From Gammaproteobacteria bacterium (GTDB lineage: Bacteria > Pseudomonadota > Gammaproteobacteria > Pseudomonadales > Pseudohongiellaceae), in the NCBI GenBank assembly GCA_012960305.1, contig DUBM01000014.1:186001-250000 (forward strand): a stretch of DNA of 64,000 nt, in the 5' to 3' direction. The notes below the pieces were generated by a model that was not told the DNA's origin, did no database searches, and was given only the letters and a program-made list of their open reading frames with translations. Positions within the stretch are counted from its first letter, which is position 1, and each line of letters starts with the position of its first letter. Shown here one piece after another: positions 1 to 9,587 of the stretch. The position numbers were made by a program, and so were the translations under genes.

Positions 1-180
1 CTCACTTCAAATACTATTACGTCATCATGACAAACATTGGCTAGGCTTTAACAACACAAGGGAATCGCTTATTTAGCATTTCTTATGCCTATCGACATTT
101 ATTCTCTGCACCCAGTCGCTAAATTATTTAATCATGCCTTTATAAGTGCAATACTTAAAAATCTTTAAACTTAAAAAAGA

Positions 181-1506
181 ATGGTTCCGGCAATGGAATA
201 CCCAAATCCTGATTCAAAATCGGCAGCACTCTATCGACGCGCACAGGGCGTGCTTCCTGACGGCAATAGCCGAACTACCATTGCCCTAAAGCCCTACCCC
301 ATCTATATCGAAGAAGCATCTGGCGCAAACGTCACCGATGTCGATGGTAATCGCTTTATTGATTTTAATAATAACTATACCTCCTTGCTGCATGGCCATT
401 GCTTCGAGCCGGTAAGGAAAGCAGTTGAGGCACAAATAGGGAAAGCGACGGCCTGCTCATTCACCACCGAAGCAGAAATTGAACTGGCAGAATTGCTTTG
501 CGACAGAGTGGAATCTTTCAAGCAGGTTCGGTTTTGCAACTCAGGCTCAGAAGCAGTTATGAATATGTTGAAGGCAGCACGTGCGTTTACCGGGCGCCCG
601 AAGATTGCAAAAATAGAAGGGCTTTATCACGGCTCCTATGATTTTGCGGAAGTAAGCCTGAGAAACAAACCTGGTGATCGGAACGGAAGCGCGCCCATAT
701 CTACGGCGTACAGTTACGGCACACCGGACTCGGTTTTAAACGAAGTGGTCGCCTTGCCTTTTAATGAAATCGAGGCAACTGAATCACTAATCAATCTGCA
801 CGGCGAAAGCTTGGCCTGCATCATGATCGATCTGATGCCCCAAACCTTAAGCATGGTTTCACCATCTGAAGAGTATCTACAAGCGCTAGTTCGACTCACG
901 CGTGAACATGGAATTCTTCTCGCCTTCGATGAAGTTATTAGTTTTCGTCTGGGGTATTCCGGTGGTCAAGGCATGTTTGACATCGACCCTGACATCACCA
1001 GTATTGGTAAAATTATTGGAGGCGGCTTCCCGGTGGGTGCAGTTGCCGGTAGAAAGGACATCATGTCAGTGTTTGAACCACAGGATGGACAATCTCCTCG
1101 ACTCCCCCATGGCGGTACTTTCAATGCAAACCCTATCACCATGACTGCAGGCAAGGCAGCCTTGCAAGACATGGACAAAGATAAGTTTGATCAACTTAAC
1201 GCCGCCGGAAATCAATTAAGACGGCAAGTTAAAGAAATTATTACCGAACTTGATATTGCCGCGCAGGTAACAGGGAAGGGATCGTTGTTCGCTGTACGAT
1301 TTCATGACCGACCCATGCGCCACTTTGCTGATATCGTTATTGGTGAAGAGGAAAGTCTGTTCATGGATAAACTACGACGCTATCTTATTGGCAACGGTAT
1401 TTGGTTAGGTGGAAACATGGCTGGCTGTCTTTCGACAGCAACCACACAAGCACACATCGACAAGTTCTGTCAGGTATTAAAGGCAGGGATACTCGCACAA
1501 AAATGA
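181..1506 (+). CDS. Class III aminotransferase (glutamate-1-semialdehyde aminomutase-like)
   Basis: PLP-dependent fold-type I enzyme of about the usual length for the family (441 aa). Visible landmarks are the substrate and cofactor region NSGSEAVMNMLKAAR, the YHGSYD segment, the aspartate stretch AFDEVISFR, and the Schiff-base lysine Lys277 in the motif SIGKIIGGGFPVGA. It resembles HemL, but the partner gene is a permease overlapping it by ATGA (stop at 1504-1506, next start at 1503). A catabolic transaminase or aminomutase acting on an imported amino acid or amine is therefore more likely than heme synthesis. This is inference from context. The start at 181 has only an A-rich upstream stretch, and ATG at 193 is an alternative. 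Confidence 0.8.
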   Translation: MVPAMEYPNPDSKSAALYRRAQGVLPDGNSRTTIALKPYPIYIEEASGANVTDVDGNRFIDFNNNYTSLLHGHCFEPVRKAVEAQIGKATACSFTTEAEIELAELLCDRVESFKQVRFCNSGSEAVMNMLKAARAFTGRPKIAKIEGLYHGSYDFAEVSLRNKPGDRNGSAPISTAYSYGTPDSVLNEVVALPFNEIEATESLINLHGESLACIMIDLMPQTLSMVSPSEEYLQALVRLTREHGILLAFDEVISFRLGYSGGQGMFDIDPDITSIGKIIGGGFPVGAVAGRKDIMSVFEPQDGQSPRLPHGGTFNANPITMTAGKAALQDMDKDKFDQLNAAGNQLRRQVKEIITELDIAAQVTGKGSLFAVRFHDRPMRHFADIVIGEEESLFMDKLRRYLIGNGIWLGGNMAGCLSTATTQAHIDKFCQVLKAGILAQK

Positions 1507-2876
1507 CTAGCGTCCGCTTAGAACGAAAAGTAGGGTTGGCTGGCGCAGTATTTCTGATGGTAGGAAATGTAGTTGGCGCCTCAATATTTATTCTACCTGG
1601 CACCTTAGCTGGCATTGCCGGACCAGCGATATTTATCGCCTATCTTATCGCCATTGTTCCGGCATTTTTTAACACGCTCGTTGCTGCACAGGTGGGTAGT
1701 ATTCTGCCAGTCAGTGCAGCAGATTATGTTTTTACCAGTACCGTATTACACCCTCTTCTCGGTTTTCTCAAAGTTTGGGCAGCGATGTTAGGTGCGTTGG
1801 TTGGGGGCCCTATTCTCGCCTACGGTTTTGCCGACTACTTTGCTTTTTTTGCACCGGATATAAATAGGGTAACACTTGCTTGCCTTATCGTAGTCAGCAT
1901 CATGATCATCAACCTACTGGGCATCCGCTCTAGCGTGAAAATACAGATGGTAATGGTATCGTTATTTGTCAGTGCTTTATTGATTCTTGCTATCGGCGGC
2001 TTGTTCTATATCGATGGAGAATTATTAACACCGATCGCACCACTTGGATGGGGCGCTGTGCTTGCTGCTGCAGTGCCAGCCTATTACTCTTACACCGGCT
2101 TCACAATGTTACTTTCGATTACCGAAGAAATTAAGAATCCAGCAAGAAATGTTCCTCTAATAACTCTGTACACTTTTCTGATTGTTGCCTTCGTTTACAC
2201 ATCAGTAACATTCGTCGTGCCAGGTTTGATTCACTGGCAGGAGCTCGGTACGATCGTTGCGCCATTGAGCGCAGCTGCGGCAACCTTTTTACCCGAGTGG
2301 TACTCCACGGCAATTACAATTGCAGCTCTGCTCGCTGCCGGCACGTCTATCAATATGATAATTATTACCGCTTCCCGCTCATTTTTCGCCGTGGCAAGAA
2401 ACAGAATCTATCCACAAATATTTAATCGTGTGAGTCGTCATACAGGAGAGCCTGACACCACCATCATATTAGTTGGAGTAATTATTCTGGCTGGAATAGG
2501 CCTGCAGGGAAATATCGCACAATACGCTTCCGTGTCAGTTATAGGTTGGATGCTCTACGGAATTATCTGGGGGATTGCGCTAGTACGTTTGCCAAAAATG
2601 TTGCCGGATCACTATAATAACGCGCAGTTCAAACTAAGTAAGTCGTGGTTATGGATCACCGCTGCGGCCAATATCATAATCGGTTTTTTGTTTATCTTTA
2701 TTGCAGTCCGAGATAATACGGCTCCCGCTATCGGATATTTTTTCTTGTTGTTTCTAGGTGCAGTTTATTATTATTTTAGGCAGAAGGTCCTTGCTAAAGA
2801 AGGAGTATCGTTGGAAGCGCTATTGAAAAACGAGACTGATGAAGCATCTCGCGCCACGCGTGAAGCTGCGGCATAG
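1503..2876 (+). CDS. APC-family amino acid/amine permease
   Basis: Integral membrane carrier of about 457 aa with roughly 12 hydrophobic segments. The N-terminal helix has the amino acid-polyamine-organocation signature (GAVFLMVGNVVGASIFILPGT), where the unwound TM1 glycines normally bind the amino group. A second recognisable stretch is YYSYTGFTMLLSITEEIKNP around TM6 and its loop. The start at 1503 was chosen because it makes a 4-base ATGA overlap with the preceding aminotransferase, so the two are probably translated together as an uptake-plus-transamination pair. A longer reading from 1401 would run inside the upstream gene and add a non-membrane tail. The substrate is not determinable from sequence. 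Confidence 0.85.
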   Translation: MTSVRLERKVGLAGAVFLMVGNVVGASIFILPGTLAGIAGPAIFIAYLIAIVPAFFNTLVAAQVGSILPVSAADYVFTSTVLHPLLGFLKVWAAMLGALVGGPILAYGFADYFAFFAPDINRVTLACLIVVSIMIINLLGIRSSVKIQMVMVSLFVSALLILAIGGLFYIDGELLTPIAPLGWGAVLAAAVPAYYSYTGFTMLLSITEEIKNPARNVPLITLYTFLIVAFVYTSVTFVVPGLIHWQELGTIVAPLSAAAATFLPEWYSTAITIAALLAAGTSINMIIITASRSFFAVARNRIYPQIFNRVSRHTGEPDTTIILVGVIILAGIGLQGNIAQYASVSVIGWMLYGIIWGIALVRLPKMLPDHYNNAQFKLSKSWLWITAAANIIIGFLFIFIAVRDNTAPAIGYFFLLFLGAVYYYFRQKVLAKEGVSLEALLKNETDEASRATREAAA

Positions 2877-2903
2877 CTCTTTATTTCTAACTCTTAACTT
2901 TGC

Positions 2904-3872
2904 TCACTCATATTTCATTTCTACCACTACCATGAATGGGCCTTTTTCATTACTGCTTCCCATGAAAAAAGTTTCACCAACTACCAGCGATTCGCTTTCA
3001 ACAAATTTAGACAACTCTTCTTCATAATTCTTAGTTAGGTCAATACTGAAACCTAAGCCCTCGTTGGTATAATCCAACGACTTCTTAAGGGCGCCCTTTT
3101 TAGCTAATGACACCATGCGTTCAGCGTAAAGGTCTGCAAGTAGAATACTGCCTTTGGCCGCTCTACTGCGCACCTTTTGAAGTGTTGTCCTTACATCGGC
3201 CTCTTTGAGATAAAGCGTGACACCTTCCCAGAGGAAGAGAGTTTTCTTGGCAGGGTCGAAGCCTGATTCGGTCAATTTATCGAATACTTCCTCATTAGCA
3301 AAATCAATACTGACAAAACAAACATGCTCGGTGGAGATATTCGCCGATTTCAAATAGGCTCGCTTGTGCTCTTGGACTTTTACCTGATCGAGTTCGAAAA
3401 ATTTGACACCGGCGTGCTGAAGCTCCCCATAAGCACGCATATCGTAACCCGCACCCATAACCACGAATTGCTCCACTTCCCCAACTACGCGCCTAATTAC
3501 ACGATCAAAATATATTGTCCTCGCTGGCACAAGATCAGCTAAGCCTTCTGATCCTGGTTCCGGATTACGCGGATAAACGGAAAGCCTGCCTGAAATTTTA
3601 GTTTTCACCCACAATGGAAATAGAACTAGCCAGAGCCCAAACGGAGAAGCATTCGGCAGGGCTTCGGTAATTTTTGCTGTTGCTTCATCATCACGCATCC
3701 CGAAAACATGCATGGTCCAGCGGCCTTGCAGAACTTCTATGGCAGTCTGAGAAACACCAAGTCGCTTGCTAACCACCAATTGTTTGTAGGCAACGAGAAC
3801 AAGCCCGAGCACAGCGAAGGGGATGAATAGGATCTGAAGCGGGATATAGATAATTAAACTTATAATTGACAC
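2904..3872 (-). CDS. Membrane-anchored class I SAM-dependent methyltransferase, LCMT family
   Basis: A 322-aa protein. It starts with one or two hydrophobic helices (about residues 2-30), followed by a leucine carboxyl methyltransferase-like domain of the PPM1/LCMT type. Landmarks are the SAM-binding segment VVMGAGYDMRAY, the acidic residue after strand 2 (FFELDQ), and LFLWEGVTLYL, typical of this family. The bacterial relatives methylate unknown small molecules or proteins, so no substrate is claimed. It is convergent with the permease (27-bp gap). A 14-bp palindrome lies about 50 bp upstream of its start. Confidence 0.75.
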   Translation of the reverse strand: MSIISLIIYIPLQILFIPFAVLGLVLVAYKQLVVSKRLGVSQTAIEVLQGRWTMHVFGMRDDEATAKITEALPNASPFGLWLVLFPLWVKTKISGRLSVYPRNPEPGSEGLADLVPARTIYFDRVIRRVVGEVEQFVVMGAGYDMRAYGELQHAGVKFFELDQVKVQEHKRAYLKSANISTEHVCFVSIDFANEEVFDKLTESGFDPAKKTLFLWEGVTLYLKEADVRTTLQKVRSRAAKGSILLADLYAERMVSLAKKGALKKSLDYTNEGLGFSIDLTKNYEEELSKFVESESLVVGETFFMGSSNEKGPFMVVVEMKYE

Positions 3873-3923
3873 ATAATTACCTCTGGGATAAAGCCGTCAA
3901 AAGGACTGTATCTTTGTTTTAGG

Positions 3924-3937
3924 TTGTAATTTTACAA
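3924..3937. promoter_or_regulatory. Small perfect palindrome upstream of the methyltransferase
   Basis: TTGTAA-TT-TTACAA is a perfect dyad about 52 bp upstream of the minus-strand start at 3872, in AT-rich DNA. Position and symmetry fit an operator for a dimeric regulator. No regulator is assigned, and an AT-rich palindrome this short can arise by chance. Confidence 0.25.
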
Positions 3938-3992
3938 TACTATTGATAAATGGAAACAGCTAAAAATAGCCAAGTATCCTTTTATATTTTCG

Positions 3993-5042
3993 CTATCGTG
4001 AGTCGGCTTCCTGACGTCTAGCTCCAGCTAGAATACTTGGCAGGGAATAATTTCCTTCGTGGCAGGCAGACTCGTACAGTTTGTTATCAGCTGGCATGCG
4101 CGACAATGTCATTTCGGCGGTTATGGTTTGAGTATAAATTTCAGTGTCGGTAATTTTGTACTGGTAGAAAACCTCCGAATTGGACACTAAAGTCATTCTC
4201 TCCACAATCTCCAATGCCCCGCTTGATGGCAGACGTCTATCAGATTGCTCAGGTTTAAAAGACTTCGTGTAAATAACCAAAGTATCATCTTCCCAGTGGC
4301 CGATGGAGTCACCGTAATATTTTGCAAATCCTGGATCGTGATGGGTGCTGTTTAGTCTGATGATACGAGCAGTCACATGGTACTCACCGAAAATGAGCAC
4401 ATAGTCTTTGTTCTGTACGATTTGGATATTGCGCCATGGGCCATCGATAGGCAGCGGAACAACTATTGGTAACTGACCAGGAACACCGAGACATCGCTCA
4501 TTCGAAGGTCTGTTCTCCGGACCATCAAATACATCCTTGCCTGCCGCTGCTCGCTTGGCAAAGATGTCCATTGGCGGATCGTCCTTGAAGGGTAGTCGAC
4601 CATTTTTGGGATCAACAATTATGGATGTCCGATATTCGCCTTTCACTGCCACATAGGTCATGGGGAAGCCATTGAAATTGGCATCTGGCTTATTGGTAAT
4701 TACAGCACCCCGCGGTGGAGCCTCTCTATCTGGGTCGAGTGGTTGCTGCAATCCATTGGAGATTGCCACTGCTCGTTGTTCAAGTTCAGCAATTTCCTCT
4801 TCGCTGTATGTCCGCTGCAGATCTAGATTAAGCGGACGCTCAAAAGGAGTTCGAGTTTGATCTGTCCATAAACCTTGAAGATCAGGATAACCATACTCTG
4901 TTTTCGGTACTATAAACTGTTGAGGTTCTTGAGCGAAGATCTCGGAACAGAGCATGGCCGCACAAAATAGAAGCACGATAAAATTTCGAACCAAGAAGAT
5001 GGGATTTTGCCTAACTATTTTCGGCTGTAGATAATTCATCAA
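3993..5042 (-). CDS. Secreted protein of unknown function, paralogue of 52606-53568
   Basis: A 349-aa protein with an N-terminal signal peptide (hydrophobic stretch about residues 18-36, cleavage likely after FAQ). The mature start YGYPDLQGLWTDQTRTPFERP matches the second copy's DLPDLQGVWNFATNIPMERP. Both share an ERCLG/ERCLMGF segment, an RIIRL or RVVPL strand, a GHWEDDTLVI or GYWDGDTLVV motif, and a C-terminal YESACHEGNY/YEYACHEGNY motif with conserved Cys, His and Glu. I do not recognise an assigned function. The pair of conserved Cys and the CHEGN motif could hold a metal or a disulfide. It is divergent from the polysaccharide deacetylase gene. Confidence 0.7.
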   Translation of the reverse strand: MMNYLQPKIVRQNPIFLVRNFIVLLFCAAMLCSEIFAQEPQQFIVPKTEYGYPDLQGLWTDQTRTPFERPLNLDLQRTYSEEEIAELEQRAVAISNGLQQPLDPDREAPPRGAVITNKPDANFNGFPMTYVAVKGEYRTSIIVDPKNGRLPFKDDPPMDIFAKRAAAGKDVFDGPENRPSNERCLGVPGQLPIVVPLPIDGPWRNIQIVQNKDYVLIFGEYHVTARIIRLNSTHHDPGFAKYYGDSIGHWEDDTLVIYTKSFKPEQSDRRLPSSGALEIVERMTLVSNSEVFYQYKITDTEIYTQTITAEMTLSRMPADNKLYESACHEGNYSLPSILAGARRQEADSR

Positions 5043-5203
5043 TAGGAAAGTCTGTCTTAGTATTGGTAACTAGATTGGGTGTAATATCCAGAGAAGAGTG
5101 GTTGGCGAAATTCAACCCTATAATATTGGTTTCCAATTGGCAATTAACTGCCCTGGAAAAAACATAAACTACAGAAAATGAAATTTTATCGAAGGCACAG
5201 CAA

Positions 5204-6202
5204 ATGATCTCTTCTCGAATTTCTTCAAATAATTCTGTTTTCATAGTGTTTACCTGTTGCTTCACTGTGTTTTCATGCTTTATCCCAACAACCCTTGTCC
5301 ATGCTCAAACAGTCGACCCAAACGAGCCCTGGAATTGGCCTGACGAGTATGTGTTTGAGCAAGTGAATCAGGTTAGAGCGGGCAGAGATTTGACTCCAGA
5401 ATCCTGGCCTGGCAGCGCTCGGGTTGCAGTACTACTTTCCTATGACGTTGATAATGAAACAGTGCAAGGACTAAGAACGGGAGAAATCAATATAGGACCT
5501 TTATCTCAGGGTCAATATGGCGCGCGGGTTGCCTTACCGCGGATCGTGAATCTAATGAATGAGGAAAATATACCGGCTACTTTCTTTTTCCCTGCCTGGA
5601 GTTTGAAGCTAGCTCCCGAACAAGCTGACCTCATAAAAAATTCCGGTCAACATGAGATTGGCGTGCATGGCTGGATTCACGAAATGAATACCACCTTAGA
5701 CAGGCCTACTGAAGCGCGCTTGCTCCGTCAGGCAGTGGAAGCCATCGAACAAATTACCGGAGAGCGGCCCACCGGCTATCGCGCACCATCCTGGAACCAC
5801 AGTCCAAATACCCTAGAGATTGTTCGAGAGTTAGGATTTATTTATGAAAGCTCATTAATGCATGACGACCGACCTTATGAGTTACTGCAAGACGGCGAGC
5901 CTACGGGAATAGTGGAATTACCAGTAGAGTGGATTTTAGATGACGCCCCTCTGTTCAATCCACTGGGATCCAGATACATGAACCCAAGAGATGTGATGCA
6001 GGTGTGGATAGATGAATTCGATCGGGCATGGGAAGAAGGCACGATGTTCTTATTAACAATGCATCCCCACGTTATTGGACATCGCTCGCGCATAATTGCC
6101 CTTGAGGGACTCATTGATCATATAAAAACCAAAAACGGTGTATGGTTTGGAACCCACGCTGAAACCGCATTATGGGTGCGCGAACAAGCTGGCATGAATT
6201 AA
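5204..6202 (+). CDS. Exported polysaccharide deacetylase (NodB fold, CE4-like)
   Basis: A 332-aa protein with a signal peptide ending near VHAQ. The NodB-homology domain shows the motif-1 aspartates (LLSYDVDNE), the metal-binding HEIGVHGWIHE (H-x-x-x-H type), the YRAPSWNHSP motif 3, and a C-terminal LTMHPHVIGH. This arrangement matches the puuE/allantoinase-like branch as well as carbohydrate deacetylases, so the substrate could be an N-acyl group on a sugar or a small amide. The start at 5204 has GAAGG about 9 bases upstream. It is divergent from 3993-5042 and convergent with the TRAP genes. Export suggests periplasmic action. Confidence 0.8.
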   Translation: MISSRISSNNSVFIVFTCCFTVFSCFIPTTLVHAQTVDPNEPWNWPDEYVFEQVNQVRAGRDLTPESWPGSARVAVLLSYDVDNETVQGLRTGEINIGPLSQGQYGARVALPRIVNLMNEENIPATFFFPAWSLKLAPEQADLIKNSGQHEIGVHGWIHEMNTTLDRPTEARLLRQAVEAIEQITGERPTGYRAPSWNHSPNTLEIVRELGFIYESSLMHDDRPYELLQDGEPTGIVELPVEWILDDAPLFNPLGSRYMNPRDVMQVWIDEFDRAWEEGTMFLLTMHPHVIGHRSRIIALEGLIDHIKTKNGVWFGTHAETALWVREQAGMN

Positions 6203-6225
6203 AATTTAGCGCTCACACCTAAGTA

Positions 6226-8181
6226 CTACGCACCTGCTACTTCGGTATTAATTGCTTGCCTTCGACTTAGCAAAATTCCAGCGACTGTCAGCACGCCGCC
6301 ACTTATAAGAAGCGTTATGTCTCCCACATTAATACCAATAACTTCTGTAGTTGGCAATGCTATTAATCCACCGCCGATTATAACCATAACGCGGCCGACC
6401 ACACCCGCAAAGCCAGGTCGATCTAAGAAGCCGATTCCTATTAGATAGCTCTGTAGAGTACCAGCAATCAGTACTACCCCTATTGCCACTTTGAGAGTTG
6501 CAAAGAGAGTTTCCCACCAACTGCCTGACATTATCAATGCAGGCTCCAACACAAAAAAGAAAGGGATGAAATAGATAACACTACCCAGTCGCATCGCCTT
6601 GAATCCCGTAGAAAGTGCCGAAGCGCCTGCAATGCTAGCGGCAGCAAAAGCACCGAGCGCCACTGGAGGGGTGATAAAAGAGAGCATTCCCCAATAAAGA
6701 ATAAATAGGTGAACACTCATAGGGTCCAAGCCGCCCTGAATCAAAGCAGGGGCTAGTACGATAGCCAGAAAGACATAAGCTGCGGTTACCGTCATGCCAA
6801 TGCCAAGGAAGAAACTGGTAAATGCGCCCATCAGTAGTAGTAGCAGTGTCGAATCGCCTGCAAGATACAATAAATCGTTCACCAGTGTTCCTGATAGACC
6901 AGATACAGATAGAGCCCCCACTATCAGACCAACACCTGCCATGATCGTCAGCAGTTCCATCAACAGCTTTCCAGTTGCAACAAGAAACAAACCTGCATCG
7001 TTAATGTTCCACCGATGGCTTGGAGACATCTGATTCAAAGCCAGCAACATGCCCGTCGCATAAAATGGTGCTACTGCTTCACGCTGTAAATAGACTAGTA
7101 GAAAAATTAAAACCATAAATGCCGCAATGTAAAACCAGCCTTGTTTCATGGTTTCACGCAAATTTGGTAGTTCGTCTCGCGGAGTACCTACCAATCCCTT
7201 ACGCGCGGCATAAGCATCGACCTGAATAAATAATCCAAAAAAATACAGGAAAGCAGGTATAGCAGCGGCTAATGCTACTGTGGTGTAGGGGACGTTGAGA
7301 AAAGTCGCCATTATGAATGCTGTTGAACCCATGATGGGCGGCAACAATACCCCTCCTGTAGAGGCGCAGGCTTCAACTCCGGCTGCGTATTCTTTTTCCA
7401 TGCCATTTTTTTGCATAGCTGGAATGGTCATCTGACCCGTGGTTAAAACGTTAGTAATTACGCTACCACTCATAGAGCCCATTAGTCCGCTGGAAACAAT
7501 TGCCACTTTGGCAGAGCCACCACGAACGTGGCCAAATAAGGCGAATGCAAGGTTAATAAAAAAACGACCACCACCAGTATGTTGCAGTGCGATACCAAAG
7601 ATTAGAAAGCCGATTACCAGCTGCGCAAAAGCACGGAAAGGCAAACCGAGAATGCTCTCGATGCTCATTACATGATAAGACGCTGTCTCAGCCGCTGTAG
7701 AAGACAGCCCCGAAATAGGTCCAGGGAATTTGTCAGCAACAATCGGGTAAAGTGAAAACACCAACACCAGAAAGAATAAAACCCAACCGCCGCTGCGACG
7801 AACTGCTTCCATGACCAGCCCCCATAACAAATAGCTTGCCCATACCGCATAACTTGGTGCTAAAAACTCCCAACCATAATCCAACATGGTTTCAGCATTA
7901 ACAAAAAAGAATACACAAGCTGCAAATGCTGCAAAGCTTAGAACGCCATCGAACCAGTATGATTTAGGACTTCGAAATGAAGGGTAAATCAGAAAACAAA
8001 GAGGTAACAGCAGTGCCATTAACGCATAGTAATAGTGATTCTGTACTGTAATGACAAAATCAAGTAGCGGGCTCTCCGAAAATAGTCGCAAGGAATCCAT
8101 TGCCAAAAAAGCAGCGCCGACGGCGGCGATGCCTGTTATCCAACGGAGTGGCTTAGGCAGTGCAGTAGAATTTAATGCCAC
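6226..8181 (-). CDS. TRAP transporter permease, fused small and large membrane subunits (TAXI type)
   Basis: A 651-aa polytopic protein. The first about 130 residues form a DctQ-like four-helix part. The rest is a DctM-like 12-13 helix domain with GLMGSMSGSVITNVLTTGQMTIPAM and the second inverted half YWGMLSFITPPVALGAFAAA, both typical of DctM scoop loops. The fusion length is usual for TAXI-TRAP permeases. Its start at 8181 overlaps the stop of the substrate-binding gene by one base, so they form an operon. Energised by an ion gradient, it should import an organic acid or related anion. The substrate is unknown. Confidence 0.9.
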   Translation of the reverse strand: MALNSTALPKPLRWITGIAAVGAAFLAMDSLRLFSESPLLDFVITVQNHYYYALMALLLPLCFLIYPSFRSPKSYWFDGVLSFAAFAACVFFFVNAETMLDYGWEFLAPSYAVWASYLLWGLVMEAVRRSGGWVLFFLVLVFSLYPIVADKFPGPISGLSSTAAETASYHVMSIESILGLPFRAFAQLVIGFLIFGIALQHTGGGRFFINLAFALFGHVRGGSAKVAIVSSGLMGSMSGSVITNVLTTGQMTIPAMQKNGMEKEYAAGVEACASTGGVLLPPIMGSTAFIMATFLNVPYTTVALAAAIPAFLYFFGLFIQVDAYAARKGLVGTPRDELPNLRETMKQGWFYIAAFMVLIFLLVYLQREAVAPFYATGMLLALNQMSPSHRWNINDAGLFLVATGKLLMELLTIMAGVGLIVGALSVSGLSGTLVNDLLYLAGDSTLLLLLMGAFTSFFLGIGMTVTAAYVFLAIVLAPALIQGGLDPMSVHLFILYWGMLSFITPPVALGAFAAASIAGASALSTGFKAMRLGSVIYFIPFFFVLEPALIMSGSWWETLFATLKVAIGVVLIAGTLQSYLIGIGFLDRPGFAGVVGRVMVIIGGGLIALPTTEVIGINVGDITLLISGGVLTVAGILLSRRQAINTEVAGA

Positions 8182-9326
8182 TAGCGCCAGACCGGATCGA
8201 AACCGGCTTTCTCTAGACGGTTAGCGCGCAGCAATTGCCAGGCTGAGACGAATTCATCCTGATCACGAATATCCCGTGCGGACATTTCCGTCCAAGCTGA
8301 GGCTAACACTCCTTGGCGTTTGATTAGTGCTTGATTGTGAGCCTCTGTTTCTTCAGTCCATACACCTATTTCACGCCAGTAATTTACGGCACCCTCATGA
8401 TAGGGTACGACCCATTGAAAAACTTGCGACTCTAAAGCCCACCCAATCGAACCAGGATCAGCATCTTTATGTTCATCATAGTTTTCGTTAATGGCTCGAG
8501 TAAGAGAATACACAAAATCGCTGTCTTGCGACTCGAGCGCAGTCAATAGCGGATACGGGTAAGTCCCTGCTTCATGAATATTCTCATCATTAATACCGGC
8601 GCCCCGAGTGGCATTGTGTTTAGTGAAATAAGGTCCAACGGCTAACATTCTCTCCCAGCAACCTTCATCGTCATGCGGTGCAGGCAACCAAAGGATACCT
8701 CGTGGCGAAGCTTCAAGGCGAAAAGGAGGGCCTGATACCGTAGTACCAAACGCCACATCGACATCACCATTAATCACCCCATTCCATTTAGCGTCATAAC
8801 CTGGAAAATCTACGCGAACTACGTCGTCCCAAGTCAAGCCACCACAGGCCAAATAGGCCTCCATCGATACATTTAAGGCAGGCGCTGCCCTTACATAAGG
8901 TACTCGCCGTCCACGTAGTTCGGCAAAGCTGGTCACACCAGTATCCGCAGCAACGGCCACACCCTGGTTACTTAGACCATTGGAAGTCATCAATAGGCGC
9001 AGCGGCTGCGGGCCCCATTCTGGATTCGCAAACTGAAACATGCCTTCCTGCGCAAAATACGTCGCCACGCCATTGGCTGTGAAATCAACTCGACCAGTCT
9101 TGAGCGGCAATAATCGGGACACATCATTTTGCCCGGGGATGACTCGCAGAGTGACGTTGTATTTATCACGTAACATAGCGCCGATGGCGACTGCCTGGTT
9201 GTACCCCGTAGAGCCCAAATTATAAGCCGTCCAGGCCATTTGCCGAGGCAGTTCGGGTAGCGCAGGTTGCGCCAGAGCAGCTCCTGCAGCTGTTAGCGCT
9301 ATTAACAGAGAGCCTATTTTAATCAT
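8181..9326 (-). CDS. TAXI-family TRAP solute-binding protein
   Basis: Periplasmic substrate-binding subunit for the adjacent permease. From the start chosen at 9326 it has a clear signal peptide (MIKIGSLLIALTAAGAALAQ) and about 381 aa. TAXI landmarks are LGSTGYNQAVAIGAML near the mature N-terminus, GVAVAADTGVTSFAELRG and VDVAFGTTVSGP. A longer reading to 9455 would put 43 non-signal residues ahead of the signal peptide, so it is disfavoured, although no clear ribosome binding site precedes 9326. The TAXI class often binds glutamate-like or other carboxylates. Nothing here fixes the ligand. Confidence 0.85.
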   Translation of the reverse strand: MIKIGSLLIALTAAGAALAQPALPELPRQMAWTAYNLGSTGYNQAVAIGAMLRDKYNVTLRVIPGQNDVSRLLPLKTGRVDFTANGVATYFAQEGMFQFANPEWGPQPLRLLMTSNGLSNQGVAVAADTGVTSFAELRGRRVPYVRAAPALNVSMEAYLACGGLTWDDVVRVDFPGYDAKWNGVINGDVDVAFGTTVSGPPFRLEASPRGILWLPAPHDDEGCWERMLAVGPYFTKHNATRGAGINDENIHEAGTYPYPLLTALESQDSDFVYSLTRAINENYDEHKDADPGSIGWALESQVFQWVVPYHEGAVNYWREIGVWTEETEAHNQALIKRQGVLASAWTEMSARDIRDQDEFVSAWQLLRANRLEKAGFDPVWR

Positions 9327-9587
9327 TTTAAAACCGGCTAAGTTAGGTGATTTTAGTCCCTTCGAAAACACTGTATTTCTCCTGAGGCAATTACTGCGAT
9401 GAGGCCAAAGACTAGCAGGGGCAGTAAGCAAGTGGAAGAGGAAAGCACCTTGCACCCATCCCTCCCTATTAGAGGCATGAGCTATGTTTCACAGAATTTC
9501 CTGTTATGCTCCACAGTTAGTAAGCGCGAGCACAACTTTCACGCTACAAAAACACAAGAATAATGACAATCCCATGCTGGAGGGAAC

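Noticed and set aside
181..1506. Assignment as HemL for tetrapyrrole synthesis
   Set aside because: Sequence fits the wider class III group, and the gene is translationally coupled to an amino acid/amine permease, so catabolism is more likely.
5011..5265. An 84-codon frame between divergent genes
   Set aside because: It overlaps the starts of two well-supported genes on both sides and has no motif.
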